A stretch of DNA of 64,000 bases, taken from Opisthocomus hoazin. Taxonomy: Eukaryota > Chordata > Aves > Opisthocomiformes > Opisthocomidae. Of the stretch, positions 11,943-26,892 are shown piece by piece (position 1 is the first letter of the stretch; each line of letters starts with the position of its first letter). Below the pieces are notes generated by a model, which was not told the DNA's origin, did not search any database, and saw nothing but the letters and a program-made list of their open reading frames with translations. The DNA lies in the NCBI RefSeq assembly GCF_030867145.1, contig NC_134428.1, forward strand, positions 3,658,001-3,722,000, written 5' to 3'. A program made the position numbers and the translations under genes.

Positions 11943-12195
11943 TTCATAGAATTATAGAATGGTTTGGGTTGGACAGGACCTTTAAAGATCAGAGTTCTAT
12001 CCCTCTGCCACGGGCAGAGACACCTTCCAGGCTGCTCAAAGCCCCATCCAACCTGGCCTTGAACACTGCCAGGGAGGGGGCAGCCACAGCTTCTCTGGGC
12101 AACCTGGGCCAGTGCCTCATCACCCTCAGAGTGAAGAATTTCTTTCTTATATCCAATGTAATTCTACCCTCTTTCAGTCTAAACTCTTCATTTTC
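11943..12195 (-). mobile_element. CR1 LINE 3' fragment (older subfamily)
   Basis: Begins with the CR1 tail (TAGAATTATAGAATGG) and continues into the GGACCTTTAAAGATC-type 3' region. The wording differs from the CR1 copies at 6,929 and 14,750, so it belongs to a different, older subfamily. Confidence 0.85.
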
Positions 12196-13444
12196 TCATC
12201 TTTCCATCACTCACTCCTCATCAGAAATATCCCATTAGAAGACTTCACTTCATTTATTAGTATATTTCTTGTAGGAAAAAACCTCTAATAGAGGTAGTAG
12301 AGATACCTTTGTAGTAGATAGGTAATGCTCTTGCAATTGTCTTGGAAAAAAACAAACCTATTTACTTAAATTGACTGATAAAACCTATTACAAGTACTCA
12401 AGGTAAGAAACTTCTCAGTGTAGAAGTACCACAATTCACCATTTTGCACATATAACGTAGAAGCACATACTTTCCTTCCCGTAAGACACTTAACACAGAC
12501 TGATATCTTAATTCACACAAGTTTGACTTCAGATGCTAAAAGAATAAAGCTGGAGAAACTGCATTGAAGTTGTACCTGCATCTTCGCAATACCACTAATC
12601 ATGAGAGCACTTATTTCAGGTGCTTGCATGAAAGTGTACAGAGATCAGGTATGAACTCTGTAACTGACTCAGCCTCTGGGAATAGAGAAGCCGCTACTGC
12701 TAGGTACCAGCATTTCTTGCTTTAATCTCCATTCCCTTCTCATCCAGCGCCTGGACCAAGTTCCAAAATTGCCCTCATTCAGTTGAAGTAGGATTGCCAA
12801 GGAATAGAGTGGACAGGGCAGAAAGGCAATGCAGTTTGCTCTATGCTTTACATGGTCTTGCCACGGCCTCATACTCCTGCAGCTTTGGGCCATGGCACTG
12901 AAAGCCTTGGGAAAACTGACCTCTACTAAAGACGGAGTATTTCTCTGGGAATGGGAAATAAATCCTTGACACAAGTACTGGATTCTTCTTGCCAATCTAA
13001 AAAGAATAGGCATCTTGGAGCTTTTTCAAAGCAACTAAAATTTACTCCTCCTATTTCTCTGGAGCTTTTTTGGCTTCCTCAACTAGAGGAAGTAGCAATC
13101 AGCAAGAGCTGAGCTGAAATCAGTAAATTCAAAGATACAAACAACCATAAATTTTAAAGATTCAGCCTAAAAAGCAATCCTCAGTAAATCCTTATGCAAA
13201 GCGTTGAAAATGATGACTATTGAATAGAAGCACGTGGGGGACAATCTTAACTCCTTAGCAACAAAAGGATGAGAGGAGTTTTGAGCGGCTGATAAGTTCA
13301 GGCCAGATACTGTGACGTGTGCCAGCATAGCTGAGTCTGATACTCCTTCTTGCCTTCACACTACAAATGCATGTAACAAAAAGCAGCACCCTTGACACAC
13401 TGTCAGCAGGAGGGAAAGCAGCTCAGCTGATTTGCTGTGCCTAC

Positions 13445-13606
13445 CTGGAGCTTAAGTAGCTGTTTGATTGCTTCACCTCGAGCCTTGTTTGCAGCTTCTA
13501 TCTGACCTTCCAGGTCTTTCGTATCCATCTCCATTTCCTTCTTGGCTGCCACAGCAAGAGCCCTCTGTTTGCACTCATCTTCCAGTTCTGCCTCCAGCTC
13601 TCGCAC
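13445..13606 (-). pseudogene. MYH10: MYH10 copy, rod exon ([11 protein letters not shown])
   Basis: A 54-codon exon with good acceptor (TTCACAG) and donor (GTAGGC). It is among the most altered exons: Arg to Cys in [11 protein letters not shown] to KKE, Leu to Thr before KDLE, Ala to Gly after it, Asp to Gly in KARGEAIK and Arg to Leu in QLLKLQ. Confidence 0.9.
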
Positions 13607-14749
13607 CTGTGAAATCAAGGGATTTAACAGGCTCAAGCTCCAGGAACAGAGCAAACACAAAATCCTAACAAAATGGCTGATGAATCCAAAAGGCCTTTGC
13701 AGATCAGAATTAGCATTACTTGATTCGAAGAGCCTACAGAACTCAGCTACATGGGAAGACACTGCAGACGGCAAAAAAATCCACAAACTGGAAGCAGAGA
13801 TCTCTGAACTGACAAAAGGAAAATAAGGAAAAGAGCTCAGCGTCTGAAGCATTTCCATTTCATCTGTTCAGCTACTTCATGATCAGCTTCTGGCCCAGTA
13901 CATATGTCTACATTTAGGTATGACTTGGGGGCAGATGTTGCTAATTCTGATCGAACCACTAAGAGGAAAATACGACATAGAATCACCACACATTCTCAAG
14001 AAAAAAAAAAAAGAAATAATTCTCTTTGAAACAGATGTGCTACTAGAATGTATACACCAACAGCTTTTCTTTTTTTCAAAAGAAAACAGAGAAGCAAAGT
14101 ATCTAAGAAAGCAACTAACAAGAACTAAGATGAACTCATACAACAATAAAAGTGAGCCAGAAGTGCCACAGGTTACCAACATGAAGGAATATGTTTCTTT
14201 TGAATCAAGCCTCCCTCCTCATGCCAGGTCAGGAGCTCTTGTCCAGTGCAAGACAATAGCAATTCAGCATTGCAGGGAACATCAAAAGCCTTCCAGGTCA
14301 ATGCTTTTATTTATTTCTAGGAGATCTCTATACAGGTGATTCTCAGTAAGTTTTTCTTTTCTTGTGATAAATCTTGAAATATTAGGTGCTTTTTCCTTAA
14401 AGCTTTAGAAATGTTAATTTAGATCTATCTTCTCCTACAAGCATGAAATTTTAAAGGCATTTCTTTAGAACTCTAGTATCATAAAGCAGATCTGAAGAGA
14501 CTCAAGTCTGGCAAATCTGGAATCTTTGCTACGTTTTTCATTTAAGAAACTGTTCACTTAATTACAGTCTTTCAGTCTATGTCGGCATCCATGGTTTTGT
14601 TGCTGTACACCAAACAGGACGGGCTTGAAGGACACCCATGCAGCAACAGCCAAATCTAGTTGCATGTTGAGTGCTTTTGAGGCAAGGTACAGTTGAATTG
14701 GAGAACCATCACTGGTAGACTAACATTAACAGTGGCTAGTAGGGGATAT

Positions 14750-17683
14750 TGCCCAGCTCACTAGGGATGAGCCTAGGCTTGGAGTGCCAAGGCCAGGGGT
14801 GAGATTGACAGCCCAGCTCAAGTGTGTTTACACCAATGCACGTAGTATGGCCAATAAACAGGAGGAGCTGGAAGCCATTATACAGCAGGACGGCTACGAC
14901 TTGGTCGCCATCACAGAAACGTGGTGGGACAACTCGCATGACTGGCATGCTGTCATAGATGGCTACAGACTCTTTAGGAAAGACAGACCAACAAGGAGAG
15001 GTGGGGGAGTTGCTCTATATGTGAGGTAGCAACTGGAATGCATTGAGCTTGGCCTGGGGGCAAGTGAAGAAGGAGTTGAAAGCTTGTGGGTTAGAATTAA
15101 CGGACAGGCTCACACGGGTGACATTACGGTGGGTGTATACTACAGGCCACCCGACCAGGAGGAGGAGGTTGATGAAGCCTTCTACAGGAAGCTGCAAGCA
15201 GCCTCACAGTCACAGGCTCTGGTTCTCATGGGGGACTTCAACCACCCTGACATGAGCTGGGAAGACCATACAGCTAGGCAGGCGCAATCCAGGAGGTTCC
15301 TACAGAGCATCGATGATAACTTTCTGATGCAAGTGGTGGAGGAACCAACAAGGAAAGGCGCGCTGCTGGACCTCGTGTTAACAAACAAGGAGGGACCGGT
15401 GGAGGACGTGAAGGTTGGAGGTAGACTCGGCTGCAGTGACCATGAAATGGTCGAGTTCAGGATCCTGCGTGGAGGAAGCAGGGCGATAAGCAGGATCAAA
15501 ACCCTGGACCTCAGGAGGGCTGACTTTGCCCTCTTCAAGGAGCTACTGGGAGGAATCCCGTGGGCCAGGGCTCTCGAAGGCAGGGGGGTCCATGAGTGCT
15601 GGTCGCTTTTTAAACAACACTTCTTCCATGCACAGGAGCAATGCATCCCCCTGAGAAAGAAATTTAGCAAAGGAGGCAGGAGACCTGCATGGTTAAACAA
15701 GGAGCTTCTAGCGGAGATCAGGCAGAAGAGAAAGGTGCATGGCATGTGGAAAGAGGGACAGGCCACTTGGGAAGAGTACAGAAACGTAGTGAGAGCATGC
15801 AGGGATGCGACGAGGAAGGCCAAGGCTCACCTGGAATTGAAGCTGGCAAGGGATGTCAAAAACAACAAGAAGGGCTTCTTCAGCTACATCAGCAGCAAAA
15901 GGAAGGCTAGGGACAACGTGGAGCCGCTGCTGAATGAGGCGGGTGTCCTGGTGACGGAGGATGCGGAGAAGGCAGAGCTAATGAATGCCTTCTTTGCTTC
16001 AGTCTTCAGTGCTAAGACTGGCCCTCAGGAATCCCAGGCCCCGGAGGTAAGAGAGGAAGCCTACAGAGAGGACGACTTTCCCTTGGTCGAGGAGGACTGT
16101 GTGAGGGATCGCTTAAGCGATCTGGATGTCCACAAATCCATGGGCCCCGATGGAATGCACCCACGAGTGCTGAGGGAGCTGGCGGATGTCATTGCTGAGC
16201 CACTCTCCATCATCTTTGAGAGGTCCTGGAAGACAGGAGAGGTGCCCGAGGACTGGAGAAAGGCCAATGTCACTCCAATCTTCAAAAAGGGCAAGAAGGA
16301 GGACCCAGGGAACTACAGGCCGGTCAGCCTCACCTCCATCCCGGGAAAGGTGATGGAGCAGCTTATCCTGGAGGCCATCATCAAGCAAGTGGAGGAAAAG
16401 AAGGTTATCAGGAGTAGTCAGCATGGATTCACCAAGGGGAAATCATGCCTGACCAATCTGATAGCTTTCTACGATGACATGACTGGCTGGGTAGACGAAG
16501 GGAGAGCTGTGGATGTTATCTACCTTGACTTCAGCAAGGCTTTCGACACAGTCTCCCATGATATCCTCCTGGGGAAGCTGAGGAAGTGTGGGCTGGATGA
16601 GTGGTCGGTGAAGTGGATAGAGAACTGGCTGAATGGCAGAACTCAGAGGGTTGTCATCAGCGGCGCTGAGTCTAGTTGGAGGCTGGTGACAAGTGGTGTC
16701 CCTCAGGGGTCAGTACTGGGCCCAGTCTTGTTTAACTTCTTCATCAACGACCTGGATGAAGAGTTAGAATGTACCCTCAGCAAGTTTGCTGACGACACCA
16801 AACTGGGAGGTGTGGTAGATACACCAGAAGGCTGTGCTGCCATTCAGCGTGACCTGGATAGGCTGGAGAGCTGGGCAGAGAGGAACCTGATGAGGTTCAA
16901 CAAGGGAAGTGCAGGGTCCTGCACCTGGGGAGGAACAACCTCATGCACCAGTACAGGCTTGGGGTGGACCTGCTGGAGAGCAGCTCTGCGGAGAGGGACC
17001 TGGGTGTCCTGCTGGACGACAGGTTAACTATGAGCCAGCAGCGTGCCCTGGCTGCCAAGAAGGCCAATGGGATCCTGGGGTGCATCAAGAAGAGTGTGGC
17101 CAGCAGGACAAGGGAGGTTCTCCTTCCCCTCTACACTGCCCTGGTGAGGCCTCATCTGGAGTACTGTGTCCATTTCTGGGCTCCCCAGTTCAAGAAGGAT
17201 GAAGAGCTACTGGAGAGAGTCCAGCGGAGGGCTACAAGGATGGTGAGGGGACTGGAGCATCTCCACTATGAGGAGAGGTTGAGGGAACTGGGCTTGTTCA
17301 GCCTGAAGAAGAGAAGGCTGCGAGGGGACCTTATAAATGCCTACAAATATCTGAAGGGTAGGTGTCAGGAGGATAGGGCCAAGCTCTTTTCAGTGGTGCC
17401 CAGTGACAGGACAAGGGGTAATGGGCACAAACTGAGGCACAGGAAGTTCCGTCTGAACATGAGGAGGAACTTCTTCTCTCTGAGGGTGACGGAGCACTGG
17501 CCCAGGCTGCCCAGGGAGGTTGTGGAGTCTCCTTCTCTGGAGATATTCAAGACCCGCCTGGACAAGGTCCTGTGCAGCCTGGTGTAGGTGACCCTGCTTC
17601 GGCGGGGGGGTTGGACTAGATGACCCACAGAGGTCCCTTCCAACCCCTACTATTCTGTGATTCTGTGATTCTGTGATTCTGTA
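14750..17683 (+). mobile_element. CR1 LINE, near-complete ORF2, inserted in MYH10 intron
   Basis: The element carries endonuclease and reverse transcriptase domains of a CR1 non-LTR retrotransposon. Endonuclease signatures are YTNARSMANKQEEL (about 14,829), [18 protein letters not shown] (about 15,230) and CSDHEM. RT signatures are [39 protein letters not shown] and FADD (16,785-16,796). It ends with the CR1 3' region and a run of ATTCTGTG units. ORF2 has an in-frame TAG at 15,027-15,029 and a one-base deletion near 16,908, after which the rest reads in another frame to a TAG at about 17,587. The left end is 5' truncated and its edge is approximate. It is a recent copy but no longer autonomous. 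Confidence 0.93.
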
Positions 17684-17818
17684 ATCCACAACAAGACCTA
17701 TTGTCTTGTTGGTAAAGATCCATGCTTGGGACTTCTATAGGATGGGATCTTTAAGCATAGAGTTTTATTTTCCTGGTAGCAAGTTCTCAAAGCCATAGAG
17801 CTTTGTCAAAGATCATCA

Positions 17819-18067
<249 letters not shown>

Positions 18068-18525
18068 CTAAGCCACAAACATTAATCAGACCCTCTCAAA
18101 ATCAGCAGTTAACAGCAAAAGTAGACATTATATGAACTCAGTACACTACACTTTGTGATGCTCCAAACTGGACAATCAGAACAGGGAGAGCAGCATCTCT
18201 AAGATACAGATTAGAGAACCAAACAAACATCCGTGCAGATGAATGGAGAGATGAGCTGTGCAATATTCACAGAGAAAAAGTAGTAGTAGTAAGACAAGCT
18301 CTTAAATCCAGCACAAGTGCCATTAGGCATTTGGCCAGCAACTGCTGCTCTCCAAGTCTTCACATCTTTTGAACAGGCCTCATCTTAATAGAGACCACCC
18401 TCTTGTTCTGAGCATTAATTCCTCCAGAATTTTGGGTTACAAATCAGCCTCAAAACGTTCCATATTTGTGTCAAAAACACTTCTCCAACCAGGGAATTTT
18501 CCTGTGTTGTTCCCTGTGCAGTTCA

Positions 18526-18795
<270 letters not shown>

Positions 18796-19274
18796 TCATC
18801 AGTTCTATAATCAGATCCTTCCTGCCTCAGAGGTGTTTTAGTCACTGAAGTGGTTAATGCTCTGAGTTTAACTGGCATTCAGAAGCTGTCTAGTCTCTCA
18901 GTCTTGATCCAAAGGCTAGTAAGAAAACAGCTACAGCTACTCTGGAATGAGGTGAGGAAAGCAAGCTACTAATCAAGATGAAATAGTTTTCCTATTATTT
19001 CCATCATTCAGTCTTCACACCCTTTCTTAGTCTATCCTGAGGGATTACAATAATAGTCTGAAGTTTTTGTTCCAATAGAATTTCTTTTTTGTATGTAAAG
19101 AGCTTATTACTTGATCTAACAAGACTCCAAGATGGCATTTAGCTCACTGAAATTAGAAGCAACAAGTTACTCCTAACAAAGGCCAAGCTGCTCCCAAAAG
19201 ATTTATCAATCAACACAAACAAGATGCCATTTAAAAATCATAGAAATCAGCAAGATGACAGGAAACTAGACTAC

Positions 19275-19523
19275 CTGATCAAACTTCTTCAGCTTTTTCT
19301 TCAGGCTATAAACAATCTGGCGCTGATGATCTAGGTCTACCACCACGTAATCCAACTCTTGCTGCAGACGATTCTTTGTCTTTTCCAGTTTGTCATAAGC
19401 CATTGCCTTCTCCTCTAGGCGTTGGCTTAAGGACTCCGCGTCCTTCAGTAATTTCTTTTTGTTTTCCTCCAAGCCTTCAATGGTTCCCAAGTCATCATCT
19501 ACCTTTTTCTTAGCATCAGCCAA
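19275..19523 (-). pseudogene. MYH10: MYH10 copy, rod exon ([16 protein letters not shown])
   Basis: The 83-codon exon contains the II-B signature [16 protein letters not shown]. Its C-terminal third is altered at several positions: Asp to Tyr in QELDY, the SNLEKKQ segment reads YSLKKKL, and the end is KKFDQ. Splice sites are intact (acceptor AATTTCAG, donor GTAGTC). Confidence 0.9.
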
Positions 19524-19804
19524 CTGAAATTAAATAAAAGAAAATAATGTTCCTTGGTACATCATGAAAAGGAAAGAAAGGCAACAAGTCAAAAATACAA
19601 AACTAGGTGTTATTGCTAGCTAGAGTAACACAAAAATTATGAGCTAACAGGAGTCCAAGTAGGGGAAAGTCCTGTCCACTGCAGTTAGTTGTACTGGTCA
19701 CTATGGCAATTGAGAAAGTCCATGGAAAATTTTATTCCAAAGTGTGGTCGAGCATACGTGCAAGTTACATGACATTTTTCCAAGAGGTTTAGGACACCAA
19801 TTCA

Positions 19805-20014
<210 letters not shown>

Positions 20015-21096
20015 TTACACAAACAGGCATATTCAAAGTTCCGTTTGGTTCATAGCGTGTTAAGTGTGGCCTTGGCCCACCACCCTCCATTACTCTACTT
20101 GGAGGTTCAGGTTTGATTATTTTTCTCTCAGCAGTTTTGTACAACGACATGCTTATGAAGCCATCCGTAATTTGGGTTTTCAAAAAGGTACTGCTCAGTC
20201 ATTTGGGGCACACTTAAGCCTTTATGAAGCGTATTTCTCAGAGAATCCATGCCACTGTCTGTTCATAGAAGCCAATGGATGATACTTTTCTATCTTCAAA
20301 GGGACAAGCACAGCAGTTGCCTTCAAAATATATCTTTCTTTTCCAACAAGCATATAGAGTCCCTAGTTTAAATCACCTGAGACGAATATATAGCAACAAA
20401 TCCTGCAATGACAGCATGCTTTCAAGATTCACTGCATTGCTTAAATGTAAAGGTCAGTTTAAAGACAGCTGTAATTTGGCAGTGGAAACTTCTGTCATAA
20501 CCGAGACTAATGAAAAGTGTAACCACCAGCCCTCTCTTCCCTCACCCTGTTCCTCACAGAACTCTCCAACTGTAATGAACATTACTCAAATAGTCACCAT
20601 TAGCATTTTTATACAGGGGAAAAAAAAAAAGAGCATATTTAAGTGATGAATACATGTATCAAGCTGCACTATTTAACCCAAAAACCAAACACTGGCAGTT
20701 TCAACAACTTAAGCTGAAGTCAGTAAAGAACTTCAGCCTAAGTCAGTAAAAGACAGGGTATTGTCCCTCGTGCCTTTCACACACCCCAAGGACCTTATTT
20801 GCATTAACATCCTACTTGGAAAGGTTTTTTTGACTTAATGCTTATCTCCCACAGAGACTAAGAAATAAAAAAGAGAAACTGAAAGGCTACAGTCTATCAA
20901 GCAGTAAATCTTAGATAATGAAAAACTGGCTCCACATGTAGCTGAGCAATCATCATACATCGCATTTCACTAGACTTCAATAGGAAATACAGCTTCTACC
21001 CATGGGGCTTTCCAAACCATGAATGAAAATGTATTTTCTGTTATGCAGTTAGCATTTCAATGAGGAACAAAGCTTCAGCGTTAAGTTCAAGCTTCA

Positions 21097-21363
<267 letters not shown>

Positions 21364-22257
21364 TTAGAAACGTGTCAGTCCTGAACTTAAGACAGAACAT
21401 AATAAGAGTTAGCCATGGTATTTAGCAGAGCATGTCATTCCAACATCTACAGTCATATTTAAAGCTATTTTTCATTATAGGATCATGTATTTTATAGGAC
21501 CGTGTATTTTACAGTACCATTAATTCAAGGATTATCAGGGTGGCAGCTGGGTTTAAAGCATCACTGCAAGAGAAAAGGTCAATGCCAGGTGCCAATTCTT
21601 GCTATTTTAGGCTATGCTACTTGTATATACAGTGAGAGACTGCCAAAACGCTTCCCCCAAAAAGAATGGGGCAATTCCCTTTTTCAAGCACTTTAGCTTG
21701 ATTTACTCATAGTACTCTCTGCTGTGGCTAAGAAGTCAGCTCTGACTGCATTTTGTCTATTTTCTCCATTTCGCAGAGGAACAGCCCTTTACTTGCAATC
21801 CCTATCTGTCAAGTTCCTTTTGAAGCACAAAAGGAAACGTGTGGCCATCATCAATCAGTACATTTTTGCTCAAGCCTACAAATGAGCTCAGCCCACTCTA
21901 CTCAACTCCACATCCAAGCCAAAAACCTGTAGGCCAGCTGTCAGCAGAGCCTCCTACAGGATTTGGTCTCCAAAATGGGAAGCCATGTACTTCAAAGCCA
22001 CTGTGATTCTTACATAGTCCAAAAAGTTCAGGATTCATGTCATGGCTCTCCAGCTATCTGAGGTGTGTCACCGCTTTCAAGCCCCTCAAGTACACGAGTA
22101 CATGACTGAGATCGCCTCCCACATCAACTACAGTCCCCGTTCCTGTAGACCTAGCTGCATCTTTGATAGTCATTCCTCCTAGCCACTTCTGTATATGGTT
22201 AAAGCTTTTACTTTCTTGTGTATAGTTCAGCAGTTTAGGAATTCCATACAGCCTTAC

Positions 22258-22464
22258 CTGCAGCTTGTTAGCTTTCTCCGCCAGCTCCACCCTCAGTCTT
22301 TCTCCTTCTGTGACCCTAGCAGTTAGCTCTTGCACCTGAGCATCGAGCTTCTTCCTCTTATGTTCAGACTCTGCCTTGACCTGCTGCAGTACCTTCACTT
22401 CACAGGCCAACTCCTTGTTGTCGGACTCTAGGCCTTGCTTGTTTTTTTCAAGATTTGCTTTGAA
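22258..22464 (-). pseudogene. MYH10: MYH10 copy, rod exon ([13 protein letters not shown])
   Basis: A 69-codon exon with a TTCCTAG acceptor and a GTAAGG donor. It contains [20 protein letters not shown] and ends [13 protein letters not shown]. The phase joins correctly to both neighbouring exons. Confidence 0.92.
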
Positions 22465-23882
22465 CTAGGAAAAACAAACGGGAAGAACTTCAACACTTTT
22501 TTACATATCAATAAAGTTTTCTGCTAAAAATATTCAGTCCAGCAAATCAGGATTATAAGCTCAAAGATAAAACAACTGCTCAGCAAGTTTTAAGTAGGGA
22601 GCATTTAAAATCCTGCTGTGTAACATTTTGCATATGTTAGCCAAAAAAATTAAGGTAATGCAAGTTAATCCACTCTCAGATATCACAGGTAACAGCGAGG
22701 ACCAGAAGATATTTCTATGAATTCAGTAAGATCTGGGATGTCAGTGCTGTGAAAGGACCATGTGAGTAGCACTGAGCAGGAAGGAATGTGCCCATTAACA
22801 GATCAGTATGGCTCATCTCACAGAAATAAAAGGAAAGATATCAGCTACAGCTGCCCTGATTTTAGTAGGCATAGCAGCCTGGAGGTGCATAATAAAGCAC
22901 TATTCACCACTGCGCTGACATTTGTCAAAAACCTTTTTAAAAAGGTAGTAATTACCATAAGGGATGTTTAAGTGCCATTCTTACTATATTGCCAGAACTG
23001 ACAATCTTATCACAGGACCTTTGTTTAAGATTGTAGGGTATTTTTCTGTCTTTTTATGCTCTTATTGAGAATATTTAATGAATAAGGAGCACAGGAAACA
23101 CGTAAGATTTTCAGGTGAATAAACTATAATTTCCATCAGGTTTAACTACTATATTTCTCACGTAGTATTTTAAACTAAGGAGGCTTCTGAAATATTCCTA
23201 CACAAAAATATTAGTACAGTATATGAACTGTCCACCCATATATCTGTGAATGACTAGAAATAAAATTTTACAAGCTAGAGATACTTTTTTTTTTTTTTGG
23301 CAGTGTTGGATTAATTCTACTTCTGAACAAAGACACTGAAGCTGCACTAGTAGGAACCACGTTGTCCAGGTGTGCCGCTTCCTCTGCTCTGGCAGGGGTT
23401 ACCAGAGACACAATAGAACTCTGCAAATCAGCAAGATACTCCACAGATATCTAGCACTGGAGGTCACGGCACAAGCATAAAGTGAAGAGTGGCTGGAAGA
23501 GCTTTTACGCTACCCGTACTCACAGTTTGTTATTTGTGAGTGTCGACATTACAATTACCTTACTTGGAACCATTCCGCAGTTCGCTTAGGCAGAGAACTG
23601 CTTTTCACCAAATAAGCACATAGGCTGCTCGAGAATTCCCACAAAAGTACTACATAAATTTATCTCTAGGTGCACTGTTTCCAGGTCTAACAAACACTTT
23701 TAGATAGTCTTGTCATCTATTTGAAAAGTTGCTATATGTTCAAACCAGCAGGATATATTTGATTCAACTGCAGTAGTTAAGTATGTACAGAGGACAATCA
23801 CTGGAAGTGACCACGCCACTGATGTTACTTATAAAAGTCCTGAAGCTGAAAAATGTATTTCTGTAATTAATTTTCTGCTCAC

Positions 23883-24027
23883 CCTTTTGGCCTGTTCCAG
23901 TTGTTCAGAGAGCTCTTCCAGGGCAGTAGCATGCCTCTGCCTGATTTCCTGGATCTGTGCTTCATGGTTTTTGGTTTCCTCTTCAATTGCTTTCTTCAGT
24001 TCAGCCACCTCCTGCTCTCGCTTTGTC
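23883..24027 (-). pseudogene. MYH10: MYH10 copy, rod exon ([13 protein letters not shown])
   Basis: The 145-base exon encodes [20 protein letters not shown] and ends [12 protein letters not shown] at a GTGAGC donor. Differences from MYH10 are conservative (Leu to Ile, Met to Ile). Confidence 0.92.
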
Positions 24028-24127
24028 CTAGAGGAAGCATCAATAGTTATCAAAAATCAACATTTTAGTCTTTTGTAAATTCAAGGTGAATTTTAATGGT
24101 GCCTGCTTATACAGACACATGATCCTA

Positions 24128-24331
<204 letters not shown>

Positions 24332-26567
24332 TTACATTTATAAGCAATTTTTTCCTGTTGTTATCCTCAGAAGGTTCAGGGGCAGGGCAATGGGACAGCA
24401 AGAAGGGTGGGAAGTTTAATATACACTCTGTCAATTCTTTCTCCAGACTGCAGCTGGAAGGGTGACTGGGAAAGATGAAATAGCAAAGTAGAACTGCATG
24501 ATTCAGATAGAAAGTCAAGAAAAAGTCAATGACTGGAGAAAAAAGTTTGAAGTAAGGTAACAAACATAATCACATGTTGACAGAAAAATAAGGAATAGAA
24601 TCTAACAGAAGAGCAGTTTGAGCTGCTCGGCCAGGTGATCGCAGACATCAGGATTCAAAAATGAAGAACTACAGACTGGAAAAAATTATGCCTTGCATAG
24701 TTGTGGAAGGGCTAGGCTAGACTCCAAAAGGTCTACTGGAAAATAGTGTAACTTAAAGAAAACTTGGATAAACAATTTTTGCAAGTATCTGTACCACTAA
24801 CTCACATCCCATTGATATTTAGCAAGACTTTGCAACCCTGATAGCCTCCAGTAATTTCCTTGTGTAGCCAAGATGCTCCTGCCCTAAGGTATTTCTTTGT
24901 GAAAACCACCCAGTTATCAGTGCCCTAGCAATAAAATACATTTAGATGATCTGCCTGTGGTCTGATTAAGATAGTTATTGGCTGCATTGTCTACAGTTAG
25001 CTAATGACCAGGTATGTAATATATTGAAGTCACAGGAAGGTTTTGCTTAGCATAGCATTAGCACAATTCAACATCTATTAGAATAAATGTAAGTTATTAG
25101 ACTTGTTCAATACTTTGTGGGTTCTCAGTGCAGGGATTTCTCACACCCCTCCTAAGTCTGCTACAAGATCAGGACATCTTCTACATGGAAACGGAGCCAT
25201 ATTCAAGAATCATATCTTAGAGCTACCGAGGGGTATTTGGGATTTTCCAGACAATCTAAAGTAACATTGTTTTTCTCTAAACAGCTCCTCATTCAAAAAA
25301 AAAAATAGCACTTTTCTCTGTTTTTACATTATATTTCTGGCAGGTGACAGAAGAGTGTCATAAGACACAATTTCGCAATGGGGAAAACTCACAGTAAACT
25401 GAATTAGTGGGGGTTTTTTGGGTTTTGTGGGTTTTTGTTGCCCCCCCCCCCCAAATTTCAGTACTTACCTGTGTCAAGACGCTAGCAGAGTGACCTTCAT
25501 GGCTTCTTGAATTGTCTCAAAGAGTATCATTTTACTGTGCTTTACTAGCCAAGCAGTTGCATGCCTTATATTTAAGCTTTAATTTCCATTTCTAAGGCCA
25601 TCACTCTGGGAACAGCACCATAACCAACCACATCTGTCAAGTATCTTCAGAAACACTAGTCCCAATTTAAGTACACAACTACTCAAGCATTATTTTCCAA
25701 TGAGTACAGCTTACTTATGCCCATCTTAAAGTCCCTGAATAGGCTTTTGAAATAAAAGGTACATCAATCATCTATTATTCCTATTACTTCAATACCTTCC
25801 TACACAGATAAGACTAAACTTTGGTATTTTTCCATAAGCGCATCAGTATTAAAATATGTAGCAAGACAACCCATAACAGTAAGTGAAAAAAATATTTCCA
25901 AATTAGGGCAGATAACAACATTGCCTTATATTTTGCAGCTTTGGCTTGGCAGTTTATTAATGTTGCACAATACCTATTTACAACCATAAGTAATTAAAAA
26001 ACCCACCATAACATCATGAAAGGTTACATATAGGGCTAATTCAGTCGTGACAACACAGGCAAAACAATCAGAAATAAATGGCCAAAGAAATTGAACCATT
26101 TTAGATAAACAAAGCATCAAGAAAGGCAGAACAATTCGGATTTGCTTATTCAAAAAATATTAGAAGACTAATGAATCCCTACTAACATTTTTCCAGAAAT
26201 ATGTTGTTCTAATGTGTTATTATAGAAAAGTGTAGCGCCTTCCCAAGAGACAGATGTTTTACCTTGTTACTAAGGGATGCATGCAACAACATGAATTTCT
26301 GGAGTGTATCATTAAATAAAATGGATTCTCAAAAATGAAAAGCTAACAAATTAAACACGAGAAAGACTGAGCAGCCAAATGCAACAAGGCTTGCAAGCAA
26401 TAAATTATTCTTTCAAGATTTAGATAAAAGCAACAGCTATTAAGGCATCTACATATAAGGTTACACTTAGCAGACTGGACCAGATACTGCATACACTGTA
26501 ATAAGTGATCCACTCCTTTCTCGCATGATGTACAACCTGTTAACAGGCAAATGTAGCAAGAACAAAC

Positions 26568-26691
26568 CTTCCAAATCAGTGATCATCATTTCCTGTTTGT
26601 TCTTGAGTTTGGCCAAGTTTTTGGCCTTTTCTTCTTCTTCAGCCAGCTGAGAAGTACATTCAGCAATTGGATCCTCCATCAGCTTCTTTTC
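26568..26691 (-). pseudogene. MYH10: MYH10 copy, rod exon ([11 protein letters not shown])
   Basis: The 124-base exon encodes [20 protein letters not shown] and then [20 protein letters not shown], with a GGCTAG acceptor and a GTTTGT donor. Arg to Pro (MEDP) introduces a helix breaker in the rod. The next exon expected towards the 3' end (starting RLKKEEKTRQE in MYH10) and the 5' half of the one after it are not found between here and 24,238. Confidence 0.9.
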
Positions 26692-26738
26692 CTAGCCATG
26701 AGAAAGGGGAGAAAGAATAACTTCTACAATAGAATTTG

Positions 26739-26892
26739 AATCACAGAATCACAGAATTGTAGGGGTTAGAAGGGACCTCTTTGGGTCACCCAGTCCAACA
26801 ACCCTGCCGAAGCAGGGTCACCCAGACCAGGCTGCACAGGACCACGTCTAGGCAGGTCTTGAATATCTCCAGAGAAGGAGACTCCACAACAA
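26739..26892 (-). mobile_element. CR1 LINE short 3' fragment
   Basis: Starts with ATCACAGAATCACAGAAT, then GGGTCACCCAGTCCAAC, and stops abruptly after GAAGGAGACTCCACAAC. It is 5' truncated at about 150 bases and has no coding capacity. Confidence 0.9.

Noticed and set aside
15182..15823. 213-codon open frame on the - strand
   Set aside because: It is antisense to the CR1 endonuclease region and a shadow of ORF2.
25410..25452. G/T-rich tract followed by C12 as a G-quadruplex regulatory element
   Set aside because: Only three G runs are present on one strand and the site lies in a decayed intron, so there is no support for a function.
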